Below, piece by piece: positions 53,905 to 63,183 of a stretch of DNA of 64,000 nt. How positions within the stretch are numbered: the stretch's first letter is position 1; the number at the start of each line of letters is the position of its first letter. Position numbers and translations under genes: made by a program. A model generated the notes under the pieces. That model worked only from the letters and a program-made list of their open reading frames with translations. It did no database searches and was not told where the DNA came from. Source of the stretch: an uncultured Lachnospiraceae bacterium (GTDB taxonomy: Bacteria > Bacillota > Clostridia > Lachnospirales > Lachnospiraceae); the NCBI GenBank assembly GCA_947089905.1, contig CAMUMG010000005.1, forward strand, positions 62,001 through 126,000, given 5' to 3'.

Positions 53905-54414
53905 TTAACCGAGTAACTCTTCTACGGAAAGACCACGCAGTGCAGCAACTTCTTCTGGTGTCTTTAACTGGCTTAAACCATTAATAGTAGCAAGTACTAC
54001 ATTTTGCTTATTGTTTGAACCAAGAGATTTTGTACGGACATTTTTAAAGCCTGCAAGTTCTAATACAGTACGAGCTGGCCCGCCTGCAATAATACCAGTA
54101 CCTTCAGGACTTCTCTTCATTAATACTGTAGCACTTCCGAATTTACCAGTAAAATCATGTGGTACACTACTATTTTCATCTAATGGCAAAGAAATCAATT
54201 TCTTTTCTGCATCCTGTTTTCCCTTGCGAATTGCTTCTGGAATTTCAGTTGCTTTTCCAAGTCCTGCACCTACATGACCATTTCTATCTCCAACTACAAC
54301 AAGAGCAGCAAATCTAAAATTACGTCCGCCCTTAACAACTTTGGTGACACGTTTGATGGACACTACTTTATCTTCTAACTCCAACTGACCAGCATCAATG
54401 ATGTTACGTTTCAT
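53905..54414 (-). CDS. rpsE: 30S ribosomal protein S5
   Basis: 169 residues from the ATG at 54414, preceded by [43 protein letters not shown] and [15 protein letters not shown] define S5. The longer reading frame to 54591 only overlaps rplR in another frame. Confidence 0.97.
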   Translation of the reverse strand: MKRNIIDAGQLELEDKVVSIKRVTKVVKGGRNFRFAALVVVGDRNGHVGAGLGKATEIPEAIRKGKQDAEKKLISLPLDENSSVPHDFTGKFGSATVLMKRSPEGTGIIAGGPARTVLELAGFKNVRTKSLGSNNKQNVVLATINGLSQLKTPEEVAALRGLSVEELLG

Positions 54415-54433
54415 GGTTTTCCTCCTTCTAAGC

Positions 54434-54802
54434 CTAGAATTCCAGACCAGCTTCTCTTGCTGCTTCTGCCAATGCCTGAATCTTTCCTTGATAAATAAAT
54501 CCGCCTCTGTCGAAAACGACCTGTTTAATTCCGTTTTCCAATGCTCTCTTTGCAATGATAGTTCCAAGATAAGCAGCGGCTGCAACATCATTGGTTTTTT
54601 CTAACTCAGACTTTACTTCCTTTTGTACAGTAGATGCACTGATTAAAGTTTTCCCTACTGTATCATCAATAATCTGTGCATACATATGGGAATTGCTGCG
54701 GAATACAGCCAAACGTGGTCTTTGTGGAGTACCGGAAAAACGATTGCGTATTCTGTAGTGCTTTTTTCTACGAATTTCACTCTTACATTTCTTACTAATC
54801 AT
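54434..54802 (-). CDS. rplR: 50S ribosomal protein L18
   Basis: 122 residues, binds 5S r[37 protein letters not shown] and [18 protein letters not shown] are typical. Confidence 0.97.
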   Translation of the reverse strand: MISKKCKSEIRRKKHYRIRNRFSGTPQRPRLAVFRSNSHMYAQIIDDTVGKTLISASTVQKEVKSELEKTNDVAAAAYLGTIIAKRALENGIKQVVFDRGGFIYQGKIQALAEAAREAGLEF

Positions 54803-54820
54803 TGTCTTTCACGCCTCCTT

Positions 54821-55363
54821 TTACTTCTTACCAGTCTTACCAACTTTGCGTCGAATTACTTCATCGACATATTTAATTCCTTTACCCTTATAAGGCTCTG
54901 GTCTTCTCTTATTACGAATTTCAGCCGCATATTGGCCAACTTTTTCTTTATCTATACCCTTCACGGTAATTTTATTTTGTCCATCTAAAATCGTTTCAAT
55001 TCCTTCTGGATCTGTCATAACTACCGGATGAGAATATCCCAATGTCAGTGTAAGTTCCTTACCAGATTTAGCTGCTCTGTAGCCAACACCATTTATTTCC
55101 AAGACTTTCTCATAGCCAGAGGTAACACCTGTAACCATATTTGAGATTAAAGTTCTTGTCAAACCATGTAAGGACTTCATTTTCTTTAAATCATTCGGAC
55201 GGCTTACTACTACTTCACCGTTTTCCATCTTAATTTCTAATTCAGCAGGCAATACTCTCTCGAGTGTACCCTTAGGACCTTTTACAGTCACTTTATTATT
55301 TTCTGCAATATCAACAGTTACACCTGCTGGCACTGCGATTGGCATTCTACCTATACGTGACAT
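54821..55363 (-). CDS. rplF: 50S ribosomal protein L6
   Basis: 180 residues, two similar domains. [15 protein letters not shown] at the start and the C-terminal signature [17 protein letters not shown] 122-base gap separates it from rpsH; I see nothing definite in it. Confidence 0.98.
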   Translation of the reverse strand: MSRIGRMPIAVPAGVTVDIAENNKVTVKGPKGTLERVLPAELEIKMENGEVVVSRPNDLKKMKSLHGLTRTLISNMVTGVTSGYEKVLEINGVGYRAAKSGKELTLTLGYSHPVVMTDPEGIETILDGQNKITVKGIDKEKVGQYAAEIRNKRRPEPYKGKGIKYVDEVIRRKVGKTGKK

Positions 55364-55485
55364 GCCCGTACCTCCTTAACCTCTTTTAGCAATTTTGACA
55401 GCACTGTCGCTATCCCCGTAGAAAAGAGTATCTAATGGGCAAGGATTAACCCGAAAAGACTTCTTTTCCGTGAAACGAAATAGTT

Positions 55486-55887
55486 TTACCAAACAAATGC
55501 TAATATTTCACCGCCGACATTTAATTTTCTTGCTTCTTTGTCGGTCATAACACCTTTATTTGTGGAAATGATTGCAGTTCCTAAACCACCGAGTACCTTT
55601 GGAAGATCTTCTGCATTGGCATATACTCTAAGTCCTGGTTTACTGATTCTCTTTAAACCGGTAATTACTTTTACATTTTTATCTTTTCCATACTTCAAGC
55701 TCATATGAATTGTTTTAAAGCTTGCAACTTCTTCTATTTCATAACTTTTAATGTAACCTTCCTTTAAGAGAATATCTGCGATTGCAATCTTCATCTTGGA
55801 AGCAGGAATATCTACAGTATCATGTTTCGCAGTATTTGCATTACGAATTCTTGTAAGCATATCTGCAATTGGATCGCTCATTGTCAT
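55486..55887 (-). CDS. rpsH: 30S ribosomal protein S8
   Basis: 133 residues. [19 protein letters not shown] at the start and [20 protein letters not shown] at the end are diagnostic. GGAGG stands before the ATG at 55887; the ATG two codons later is an alternative. Confidence 0.97.
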   Translation of the reverse strand: MTMSDPIADMLTRIRNANTAKHDTVDIPASKMKIAIADILLKEGYIKSYEIEEVASFKTIHMSLKYGKDKNVKVITGLKRISKPGLRVYANAEDLPKVLGGLGTAIISTNKGVMTDKEARKLNVGGEILAFVW

Positions 55888-55907
55888 CGAATTTGCCTCC
55901 TCTCTAA

Positions 55908-56093
55908 TTACCAGCTTGCCTTTTTCACACCCGGTATCTGTCCCTTGTATGCTAACTCACGGAAGCAGATTCTGCAAATTCCGTATTTTCTCAAGTAAGC
56001 ATGTGGACGTCCGCAGATTTTGCAACGGTTATATTCTCTTGTAGAGAATTTCTGTGGACGACTCTGTTTAATCTTCATAGACGTTTTAGCCAT
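55908..56093 (-). CDS. rpsN: 30S ribosomal protein S14, zinc-binding type Z
   Basis: 61 residues. [21 protein letters not shown] supplies the four zinc cysteines of the short C+ form usual in Gram-positives; the long C- form is absent here. Confidence 0.97.
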   Translation of the reverse strand: MAKTSMKIKQSRPQKFSTREYNRCKICGRPHAYLRKYGICRICFRELAYKGQIPGVKKASW

Positions 56094-56108
56094 TGATTTT
56101 CCTCCTTA

Positions 56109-56648
56109 CTATTTGCTGAATGGCATACCAAACAGTGCTAACAGTTCACGGGCCTCTTCATCCGTTTTGGATGTGGTTACAAAAATGATATCCATTCCTC
56201 TTACCTTATCCACCTTATCATACTCGATTTCAGGGAAAATTAACTGCTCCTTAATTCCAAGGGCATAGTTTCCTCTTCCATCGAAAGCGTTCGGATTTAC
56301 ACCTCTGAAGTCACGTACACGAGGCAGGGCTAAATTGATTAAACGGTCTGCAAACTCATACATCTTATTTCCTCTTAAAGTCACTTTGCAGCCGATGGCA
56401 ATTCCTTCTCTGATTTTGAAATTTGCTACGGATTTTTTTGCCTTTGTGGAAACTGGCTTTTGTCCTGCGATAATTTCCATATCTTTCATGGCAGTTTCTA
56501 AAGCTTTTGCATTTTCCTTTGCTTCGCCAACACCCATGTTGATTACTATTTTCTCAAGCTTTGGAATCTGCATTACGTTTTTATAACCAAACTTTTTCTG
56601 CATAGCTGGAGCAATTTCATTAAGATAAGTTTCTTTTAAACGTGTCAA
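56109..56648 (-). CDS. rplE: 50S ribosomal protein L5
   Basis: 179 residues, binds 5S rRNA and the P-site tRNA. Core blocks are [33 protein letters not shown] and [20 protein letters not shown]. Confidence 0.97.
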   Translation of the reverse strand: MTRLKETYLNEIAPAMQKKFGYKNVMQIPKLEKIVINMGVGEAKENAKALETAMKDMEIIAGQKPVSTKAKKSVANFKIREGIAIGCKVTLRGNKMYEFADRLINLALPRVRDFRGVNPNAFDGRGNYALGIKEQLIFPEIEYDKVDKVRGMDIIFVTTSKTDEEARELLALFGMPFSK

Positions 56649-56671
56649 CTTGAATGACCTCCTCTCTTTAT

Positions 56672-56989
56672 TTAGTCGATAACGTCGCCTGTCGATTTTG
56701 CAACACGAACTTTTTTCTTTCCGTTCTTTCCATCTACTGTGGTAAATCCAATTCTAGTTGGCTTTCCCTTATGAACATACATTACATTAGAAACATCCAT
56801 TGCAGCCTCTTGATGAACAATTCCGCCCTTTGGATTTTGCTGTGTTGCTTTGCTATGCTTCGTTATAAGATTAACTCCCTCAACGACTACTTTACCTTCT
56901 TTTATAGAGAGTACTTTGCCTTCTTTACCTTTATCTTTTCCAGTGATAACCTTTACTGTATCACCTTTTTTTATTTTAAGCATTGCCAT
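56672..56989 (-). CDS. rplX: 50S ribosomal protein L24
   Basis: 105 residues with the KOW motif [19 protein letters not shown] at the N-terminus, then [26 protein letters not shown] lies upstream of the ATG. Confidence 0.97.
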   Translation of the reverse strand: MAMLKIKKGDTVKVITGKDKGKEGKVLSIKEGKVVVEGVNLITKHSKATQQNPKGGIVHQEAAMDVSNVMYVHKGKPTRIGFTTVDGKNGKKKVRVAKSTGDVID

Positions 56990-57003
56990 TTTCGCCCACC
57001 TCC

Positions 57004-57372
57004 TTATAATACTTCAGGAGCTAAAGAAACAATTTTCATAAACTGTTTCTCTCTTAACTCTCTGGCAACTGGTCCAAAAATACGAGTCCCTCTTGGATTC
57101 TTATCGTCTTTAATAATGACTGCTGCATTTTCATCAAATTTAATATAAGAACCATCTTTACGACGTGCTCCCTTGACGGTGCGAACTACTACTGCCTTTA
57201 CAACGTCACCTTTCTTTACAACACCGCCTGGTGTTGCATCTTTTACAGAAGCAACGATTATATCACCGATATTGGCATATCTTCTGGTTGAACCGCCCAT
57301 GACCCGGATGCAGAGTAATTCTTTCGCACCTGTATTGTCGGCAACCTTCAGTCTGGTTTCTGTCTGTATCAT
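57004..57372 (-). CDS. rplN: 50S ribosomal protein L14
   Basis: 122 residues. [24 protein letters not shown] and the C-terminal [24 protein letters not shown], both nearly invariant, identify it. Confidence 0.98.
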   Translation of the reverse strand: MIQTETRLKVADNTGAKELLCIRVMGGSTRRYANIGDIIVASVKDATPGGVVKKGDVVKAVVVRTVKGARRKDGSYIKFDENAAVIIKDDKNPRGTRIFGPVARELREKQFMKIVSLAPEVL

Positions 57373-57414
57373 GTTCGATACTCCTTTCTGAATTTGCGTA
57401 AACGTTACGTCAAA

Positions 57415-57669
57415 TTACTTCGCCTTTTCTACAATCTCAACCAATCTCCATCTCTTATCTTTGGATAATGGTCTGGTTTCCATTACTTTTACTCTATCTC
57501 CAATATGACATTCATTGTTCTCATCATGTGCTTTGAGTTTATAGGTTCTCTTTACGATTTTGTTGTACAGCGGATGTTTTACGTTATCAATGACTGCTAC
57601 AACGATTGTCTTATCCATCTTGTCACTGACTACCTTACCGGTACGTGTCTTTCTCAGATTTCTTGCCAC
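57415..57669 (-). CDS. rpsQ: 30S ribosomal protein S17
   Basis: 84 residues, OB fold. [38 protein letters not shown] and [13 protein letters not shown] are typical. Confidence 0.97.
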   Translation of the reverse strand: MARNLRKTRTGKVVSDKMDKTIVVAVIDNVKHPLYNKIVKRTYKLKAHDENNECHIGDRVKVMETRPLSKDKRWRLVEIVEKAK

Positions 57670-57698
57670 GGCAAATACTCCTTTCTAAACCCTCCGGC

Positions 57699-57899
57699 TT
57701 AATTCTTCTGCTGTGAAATCACAGTTTGAATTCTTGCGATATTTTTTCTGACTTCCTTAATTCTGCTTGTATTATCAAGCTGGTTCGTTGCGTTCTGGAA
57801 TCTTAAATTAAACAGTTCCTTCTTAGCAGCTACTAATGCTTCGTTTAATTCTGCAGCGGATTTCTTTCTTAAATCTTCTACATAGTTACTCGTTTTCAC
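57699..57899 (-). CDS. rpmC: 50S ribosomal protein L29
   Basis: 66 residues from GTG 57899, with AAGGAGGTG upstream. It then begins [17 protein letters not shown], the L29 start. The core is [16 protein letters not shown]. It overlaps the end of rplP by 14 bases. The longer open frame to 58025 is rplP sequence in another frame. Confidence 0.95.
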   Translation of the reverse strand: MKTSNYVEDLRKKSAAELNEALVAAKKELFNLRFQNATNQLDNTSRIKEVRKNIARIQTVISQQKN

Positions 57900-58326
57900 T
57901 GCCCGCACCTCCTTCTTGATCTGCACGAGAAATAATCTTGCATTTAACCGGCAGCTTATGAGAAGCAAGACGGAGAGCTTCTTTTGCTGCATCTTCTGGA
58001 ACGCCGGAAATTTCAAACAGAACACGACCCGGCTTTACTACTGCTACCCAATATTCCAAAGAACCTTTTCCAGAACCCATACGAGTTTCTGCTGGCTTTG
58101 CAGTAACTGGCTTGTCTGGGAATATTTTGATCCAAACCTGACCGCCACGCTTAATATAACGTGTCATAGCAATACGTGCTGCTTCGATCTGATTTGACTT
58201 AATCCAAGCTGGCTCTACAGCTACAATGCCGTACTCGCCGTTTGTAATTTTATTACCTCTCATCGCCTTGCCTGCCATACTACCACGGAACTGCTTGCGA
58301 TGTTTTACTCTTTTCGGCATTAACAT
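57886..58326 (-). CDS. rplP: 50S ribosomal protein L16
   Basis: 146 residues. [19 protein letters not shown] and [22 protein letters not shown] are diagnostic. Its ATG overlaps the rpsC stop (TAATG); the internal ATG two codons on is an alternative start. Confidence 0.97.
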   Translation of the reverse strand: MLMPKRVKHRKQFRGSMAGKAMRGNKITNGEYGIVAVEPAWIKSNQIEAARIAMTRYIKRGGQVWIKIFPDKPVTAKPAETRMGSGKGSLEYWVAVVKPGRVLFEISGVPEDAAKEALRLASHKLPVKCKIISRADQEGGAGSENE

Positions 58327-58985
58327 TATTTATCTCTCCCTTCCTTTTTTGTTGCTTTTGTTGGAAGAACTTCACCATGATAAACCCAAACTTTTACGCC
58401 GATCTTACCATAGGTGGTATCTGCTTCTGCAAATCCGTAATCGATATCTGCACGAAGAGTTTGAAGCGGAATGGTTCCCTCACTGTAGAACTCAGTACGT
58501 GCCATATCTGCACCACCAAGACGACCAGATACAGAAGTCTTAATTCCCTTTGCACCTGCTTTCATAGTTCTTGACATACAAGACTTCATAGCACGGCGGA
58601 ATGAAATACGATTCTCTAACTGAGTTGCAATATTTTCTGCAACAAGTTGAGCATTGACATCCGGTTTCTTAATCTCTTTAATTTCAAGATTTAACTTTTT
58701 ATCAGTAAACTTTTGCACTTCTTCTTTTAACTTTTCAATTCCAGCACCCGCTTTACCAATTACTACACCTGGCTTTGAAGTGTGGATAATAATTTTTAAT
58801 TTATCTGAAGCACGCTCGATTTCCATTTTTGCAATACCTGCAAGATGTAATCTCTTCTTTAAAAAGGATCTGATATTATAATCTTCTACTAAGTTATCTG
58901 CAAAATCAGCTTCCGCATACCATCTTGAGTCCCAATCATTAATAATTCCGACTCTTAAGCCATGAGGATTAACTTTCTGTCCCAT
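58326..58985 (-). CDS. rpsC: 30S ribosomal protein S3
   Basis: 219 residues. [20 protein letters not shown] at the start, the KH domain motif [13 protein letters not shown] and the C-terminal [17 protein letters not shown] block. Confidence 0.98.
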   Translation of the reverse strand: MGQKVNPHGLRVGIINDWDSRWYAEADFADNLVEDYNIRSFLKKRLHLAGIAKMEIERASDKLKIIIHTSKPGVVIGKAGAGIEKLKEEVQKFTDKKLNLEIKEIKKPDVNAQLVAENIATQLENRISFRRAMKSCMSRTMKAGAKGIKTSVSGRLGGADMARTEFYSEGTIPLQTLRADIDYGFAEADTTYGKIGVKVWVYHGEVLPTKATKKEGRDK

Positions 58986-58996
58986 GATTTTCCTCC

Positions 58997-59386
58997 TTAT
59001 CTTTCATTCAATACGATTGTAATGTGGCTTGTTCTCTTTAAAATCTTATATGCTCTTCCCTGTGCCCTAGGTCTGATTCTCTTCATTGTTGGTGCATTGT
59101 TTGCGTAGCACTCTGCAATATAAAGTTTTGACGAGTCTAAGCCATTATTATTCTCCGCATTGGCGATTGCTGATTTTAATAACTTCTCTATTAATGTAGA
59201 AGCATATCTTGGATTATATGCTAAAATACCAAGTGCTGTCTGTACATCCTTGCCTCTGATTGCATCAAGAACGAAACAAGCTTTTTGAGTGGAAACTCTA
59301 GCAAAAGATAATTTTGCAGATGGTCTAGTATCCTTTGTCTTCTCATTTCTTTCTCTTTTAATCTGGGATCTATGTCCTTTTGCCAT
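58997..59386 (-). CDS. rplV: 50S ribosomal protein L22
   Basis: 129 residues. [21 protein letters not shown] and the tip/C-terminal block [20 protein letters not shown] match L22, whose loop lines the exit tunnel. Confidence 0.97.
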   Translation of the reverse strand: MAKGHRSQIKRERNEKTKDTRPSAKLSFARVSTQKACFVLDAIRGKDVQTALGILAYNPRYASTLIEKLLKSAIANAENNNGLDSSKLYIAECYANNAPTMKRIRPRAQGRAYKILKRTSHITIVLNER

Positions 59387-59437
59387 GGATGTGACCTCCT
59401 TTCAAATGTTAACGGTTCTCCGTTATTATAACTTCCT

Positions 59438-59479
59438 GCACCTTGGTGCTACACTTTCTTTGTGCTACACCTTTGGTGC
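59438..59479. repeat. short repeats between rplV and rpsS
   Basis: GTGCTACAC occurs at 59446-59454 and 59462-59470 (16-base spacing), embedded in GCACC-TT-GGTGC (59438-59449) and CACC-TTT-GGTG (59468-59478) inverted repeats. They could form alternative small hairpins in the operon mRNA. Function unknown. Confidence 0.6.
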
Positions 59480-59491
59480 TTCAAACTTTTA

Positions 59492-59773
59492 TTAGCGTTT
59501 TGCTGCCTTCTTCTCATCTTTTCCATGTCCACGATAAGTTCTTGTTGCAACAAACTCACCTAATTTATGTCCTACCATATCTTCTGTTATATAAACTGGA
59601 ACGTGTTTTCTTCCATCATGAACAGCGATTGTATGGGATACCATCTGTGGGAATATTGTAGACCGACGTGACCATGTTTTAATAACAGCTTTATCACCAG
59701 ATTGATTCATCTGGTCAACTTTCTTTAATAAATGGTCATCAGCAAATGGTCCTTTTTTTAATGAACGTGCCAT
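59492..59773 (-). CDS. rpsS: 30S ribosomal protein S19
   Basis: 93 residues. [39 protein letters not shown] and [17 protein letters not shown] are near-invariant S19 blocks. Confidence 0.98.
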   Translation of the reverse strand: MARSLKKGPFADDHLLKKVDQMNQSGDKAVIKTWSRRSTIFPQMVSHTIAVHDGRKHVPVYITEDMVGHKLGEFVATRTYRGHGKDEKKAAKR

Positions 59774-59794
59774 ATAGGTTTAACCTCCTTATAC

Positions 59795-60640
59795 TTACTT
59801 CGTCAATGCCTTACCATCTCTTCTTCTTATGATCAGCTTATTCGACTGTTTATTCTTTTTACGTGTCTTTAAACCGAGTGCAGGCTTACCCCAAGGAGTT
59901 ACCGGTCCCGGACGTCCAATACCAGTCTTACCTTCACCGCCTCCATGTGGATGGTCATTCGGATTCATAACCGAACCACGAACAGTAGGACGAATTCCCA
60001 TATGACGTTTCCGTCCAGCTTTACCGATGTTTACTAACTCATGTTCAATGTTTCCAACCTGTCCGATGGTTGCACGGCAGATGATTGGAACCATTCTCAT
60101 CTCTCCTGATGGAAGACGAAGTGTTGCATACTTGCCTTCCTTTGCCATTAACTGAGCGGCATTTCCGGCGGAACGAACTAACTGACCGCCCTTTCCAGGA
60201 TATAATTCAATATTGTGAATTTCAGAACCAATTGGAATGTTTTGAAGTGGTAGACAATTTCCTACTCTTACTTCTGCATTTTCTCCATTCATAACGGTCT
60301 GTCCAACACTTAATCCATTCGGTGCAAGAATATAGGACTTTACACCGTCTGCATAGCAGATCAAAGCGATATTGGCTGTTCTGTTTGGATCGTATTCAAT
60401 AGTCAATACCTTTGCAGGAATTCCATCTTTTCTTCTCTTAAAATCAATGATTCTATATTTTCTTCTTGAGCCACCGCCTTGATGTCTTACTGTAATTTTT
60501 CCCTGATTGTTACGACCAGCGTGTTTCTTTAAAGATTCTACTAAGGATTTCTCAGGAGTCTTTGCTGTGATTTCAGCGAAATCAGAGCTGGTCATATGTC
60601 TTCTGGAAGGCGTATATGGGCTGTACGTTTTAATTCCCAT
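59795..60640 (-). CDS. rplB: 50S ribosomal protein L2
   Basis: 281 residues; peptidyl-transferase-centre protein. [30 protein letters not shown] and the C-terminal [19 protein letters not shown] with the conserved His. The ATG has no strong Shine-Dalgarno (GTAGCAGTTAGTGAC upstream), and the 126 bases before it, back to rplW, contain a small GGGC/GCCC hairpin but no gene. Confidence 0.97.
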   Translation of the reverse strand: MGIKTYSPYTPSRRHMTSSDFAEITAKTPEKSLVESLKKHAGRNNQGKITVRHQGGGSRRKYRIIDFKRRKDGIPAKVLTIEYDPNRTANIALICYADGVKSYILAPNGLSVGQTVMNGENAEVRVGNCLPLQNIPIGSEIHNIELYPGKGGQLVRSAGNAAQLMAKEGKYATLRLPSGEMRMVPIICRATIGQVGNIEHELVNIGKAGRKRHMGIRPTVRGSVMNPNDHPHGGGEGKTGIGRPGPVTPWGKPALGLKTRKKNKQSNKLIIRRRDGKALTK

Positions 60641-60766
60641 GTCACTAACTGCTACTAAAATGCTAATATATCATCAAAGTAGCTTTTCCTTTCTTAAATT
60701 TTTTGCTCTTGGCTTTCAAGATTTCCTATAATCTAGGGCAGATTGCCCTGTTTCCTTAGCTTTATT

Positions 60767-61066
60767 TTACAGACCGGAGAAAATTTCGATATCCTGACTG
60801 TCTGCAGTCAGCTGAACGATTGCTTTCTTTACCTTTGCAGTTTTTCCAACTGTATAGCCACGTCTGCGATTCTTGCCATTTAAATTCATTGTGTTTACAC
60901 TCTTTACCTTTGTACCTGCAAACATCTTTTCTACTGCTTCTTTGATCTGATTCTTGGTTGCATCTGGATGTACCGAAAATGTGTATTTCTTTTCGCTCAT
61001 AGCACTCATACTCTTCTCAGTAACGATTGGTTTCAAGATCACATCATAATACTTTAAGTCTGCCAT
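60767..61066 (-). CDS. rplW: 50S ribosomal protein L23
   Basis: 99 residues. VILKPIVTEKSMSAM, YTFSVHPDATKNQIKEAVE and NLNGKNRRRGYTVG are typical. It sits at the tunnel exit and is the docking site for the trigger factor encoded at the other end of the window. Overlaps the rplD stop. Confidence 0.97.
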   Translation of the reverse strand: MADLKYYDVILKPIVTEKSMSAMSEKKYTFSVHPDATKNQIKEAVEKMFAGTKVKSVNTMNLNGKNRRRGYTVGKTAKVKKAIVQLTADSQDIEIFSGL

Positions 61067-61686
61067 TATGCGTACACCTCCTCGATCTGTGCAACTGCAT
61101 CCTTGGTAATTACTAAAGTGTCATACTTTAAAATATCATATACATTAATTGTATTAAACAGTGCTGTTCTCACTGTCGGAATATTTCTAGCAGAAAGAAT
61201 CACCTTATCATCTTTTTTATCTAATACAATCAATGCCTTTCCTATTTTAAGAGCATCCAACATTGCCTGTACTTTTTTGGTCTTAATCTCATCTAAACTG
61301 ATTTCGTCCATCACATAAATTTTATTTTCAGAAACTCTGGAAGTCAACGCTGATTTTACCGCCGCCGATTTTTCCTTACGGTTCATCTTAAAGGAATAAT
61401 CTCTTGGCTTTGGAGCAAATACAACGCCGCCGCCTTTCCACTGTGGAGCTCGGATAGAACCCTGTCTTGCATGACCAGTTCCCTTTTGTCTCCAAGGCTT
61501 TCTTCCGCCGCCGTTTACTTCTGAACGTGTCTTTGCACTCTGTGTTCCCTGACGCTTATTTGCCAAATGACTTACAACCGCCATATGAACCAGATGTTCA
61601 TTTATTTCTACTCCGAATACAGCATCATTTAACTCTATAGAGCCAACTTCTTTGCCTTCGATATTATAAACTTTCACACTTGCCAT
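61066..61686 (-). CDS. rplD: 50S ribosomal protein L4
   Basis: 206 residues from the ATG at 61686 (GGAGG upstream; the ATG at 61695 abuts that site). The QGTQSAKTRSEVNGGGRKPWRQ loop and GHARQGSIRAPQWKGGG are the tunnel extension. L4 is the operon repressor in E. coli; whether that holds here is unknown. Confidence 0.97.
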   Translation of the reverse strand: MASVKVYNIEGKEVGSIELNDAVFGVEINEHLVHMAVVSHLANKRQGTQSAKTRSEVNGGGRKPWRQKGTGHARQGSIRAPQWKGGGVVFAPKPRDYSFKMNRKEKSAAVKSALTSRVSENKIYVMDEISLDEIKTKKVQAMLDALKIGKALIVLDKKDDKVILSARNIPTVRTALFNTINVYDILKYDTLVITKDAVAQIEEVYA

Positions 61687-61716
61687 TTCAGTCATCCTCC
61701 TTTCTTAAAGTGTTCC

Positions 61717-62352
61717 TTATTTCCCAGCTTTTACTGTGTTTTTAAGCATTACTAATGACTTCTTTGGTCCAGGAACTGCACCCTTTACTAAAATCAGATT
61801 GTTCTCTGCATCTACACGGACAATTTCAAGATTTTGTACTGTTACTCTAACATGTCCCATATGTCCTGGCATCGTCTTGCCTTTGAATACACGACCCGGA
61901 GTTGTAGCTGGTCCATTTGAACCTGCATGTCTGTGATACTTTGAACCATGCTTCATTGGTCCTCTTGATAACCCATGACGCTTGATTGCACCCTGAAATC
62001 CTTTTCCTTTTGAAACACCAGTAACATCCACTTTGTCTCCTGCTGAGAAAACATCTGCCTTAATTTCCTGACCTACAGAATAATCTGCAGCATTATCGAA
62101 ACGGAACTCTCTAAGAAATCTCTTAACCGTGACACCGGCTTTTGCAAACTGTCCTTTTTTTGGCTTATTTACAAGTCTTTCACGGATTTCACCAAAGCCT
62201 ACTTGTATTGCATTATAATCATCATTTTCTTTTGTCTTTATCTGAGTTACAACACAAGGTCCTGCCTGTAAAACCGTTACTGGAGTCAATGTTCCATCAT
62301 TCCCAAAGATCTGCGTCATGCCGATCTTAGTTGCCAAAATAGCTTTCTTCAT
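61717..62352 (-). CDS. rplC: 50S ribosomal protein L3
   Basis: 211 residues. [42 protein letters not shown] and [16 protein letters not shown] are diagnostic. Confidence 0.98.
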   Translation of the reverse strand: MKKAILATKIGMTQIFGNDGTLTPVTVLQAGPCVVTQIKTKENDDYNAIQVGFGEIRERLVNKPKKGQFAKAGVTVKRFLREFRFDNAADYSVGQEIKADVFSAGDKVDVTGVSKGKGFQGAIKRHGLSRGPMKHGSKYHRHAGSNGPATTPGRVFKGKTMPGHMGHVRVTVQNLEIVRVDAENNLILVKGAVPGPKKSLVMLKNTVKAGK

Positions 62353-62379
62353 GTTTCTACCTCCTATTCATCTACAGCG

Positions 62380-62423
62380 GTTCGAATTCCTTCGAACATC
62401 CTAGACGGTTTATATCATAAACC
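62380..62423 (-). promoter_or_regulatory. two hairpins between rpsJ and rplC
   Basis: GTTCGAA/TTCGAAC (62380-62386 with 62391-62397) closes a 4-base loop. GGTTTAT/ATAAACC (62407-62413 with 62417-62423) is enclosed by further ATCCT/AGGAT pairing. Both lie in the mRNA just upstream of the rplC ribosome-binding site. Confidence 0.45.
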
Positions 62424-62445
62424 ATAAGGATTATTTCCACTTTTT

Positions 62446-62763
62446 TTATTTTACTTTCATCTTAATATCGATATATACGCCAGCTGGCATCTCCAATCTG
62501 GAAAGTGCATCTACCGTCTTTTGAGTTGGTGCAATAATATCAATTAATCTTTTATGTGTCCTTTGTTCAAACTGCTCTCTGGAATCTTTATATTTGTGAA
62601 CTGCTCTTAAAATAGTCACAACTTCTTTCTTTGTTGGAAGCGGTACAGGTCCGCTCACCTTTGATCCGGTCTTTTTTACAGTTTCAATAATCTTTGAAGC
62701 TGATGAATCGATTAATTGATGATCATATGCTTTCAGCGTAATTCTCATTACTTGACTTGCCAT
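62446..62763 (-). CDS. rpsJ: 30S ribosomal protein S10
   Basis: 105 residues from the ATG at 62763 (AAGGAGG upstream), first gene of the operon. [44 protein letters not shown] (conserved loop) and THKRLIDI identify it. The in-frame extension to 62826 lies in the leader. Confidence 0.97.
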   Translation of the reverse strand: MASQVMRITLKAYDHQLIDSSASKIIETVKKTGSKVSGPVPLPTKKEVVTILRAVHKYKDSREQFEQRTHKRLIDIIAPTQKTVDALSRLEMPAGVYIDIKMKVK

Positions 62764-62801
62764 AAAAAAAGTCGCCTCCTTTTCGCACTTAAAAATCAGT
62801 A

Positions 62802-62964
62802 CGACAAGCGGTGACTGTACACTCACCCGTGTGTTTCCTGACTGTCGGAATAAAACCGGAATTAATGCTCAATTCTCCGGCTGTCAATCGACTTCATCCC
62901 GAAAAAGCCTTCCTGACACGGAATCTGTTTTCACAGAACTATTGTTTTGTACAGTGACTTGTCG
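62802..62964 (-). promoter_or_regulatory. structured 5' leader of the S10 operon (candidate r-protein leader)
   Basis: A long-range stem closes about 160 bases. CGACAAG (62802-62808) pairs with CTTGTCG (62958-62964), and ACTGTACA (62814-62821) pairs with TGTACAGT (62948-62955), separated by a small internal loop. Inside is CCGGAATT/AATTCTCCGG (62856-62863 with 62871-62880), and GGTGA/TCACC (62810-62827) competes with the long stem. The closed element ends about 40 bases before rpsJ. Such leaders bind an encoded ribosomal protein to feed back on expression. Confidence 0.6.
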
Positions 62965-63064
62965 CCAGTTTTTTATAACTTGACATTCGCTCCACGGAAA
63001 AACCTGTACTTAAAAAAGCACAGCAACCTCTCGCTTCCACGCTATCAACGTCACAACGGGTATT

Positions 63065-63093
63065 ATTATATAATAGAACTTTTCTGTTTGCAA
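63065..63093 (-). promoter_or_regulatory. S10 operon promoter
   Basis: Minus strand: -35 TTGCAA (63093-63088), 17-base spacer, perfect -10 TATAAT (63070-63065). Gives a leader of about 295 bases to rpsJ. The stretch 63094-63183 behind it holds nothing I can name. Confidence 0.8.
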
Positions 63094-63183
63094 GCTTTTT
63101 TTAAAGTTTTCTAAAAAAAAATGAAAATTCAGCAAAATGGATAAATTAAAGAAAGAAGAAGGGAAAAAAAGAAGACAAAATTG

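Noticed and set aside
53905-54591. Longer S5 beginning at 54591
   Set aside because: The first 59 residues are rplR read out of frame; the ATG at 54414 has AGGAGG and the family N-terminus.
57900-58025. N-terminal extension of L29
   Set aside because: It lies inside rplP in another frame, and the GTG at 57899 has a good ribosome-binding site and gives the family start.
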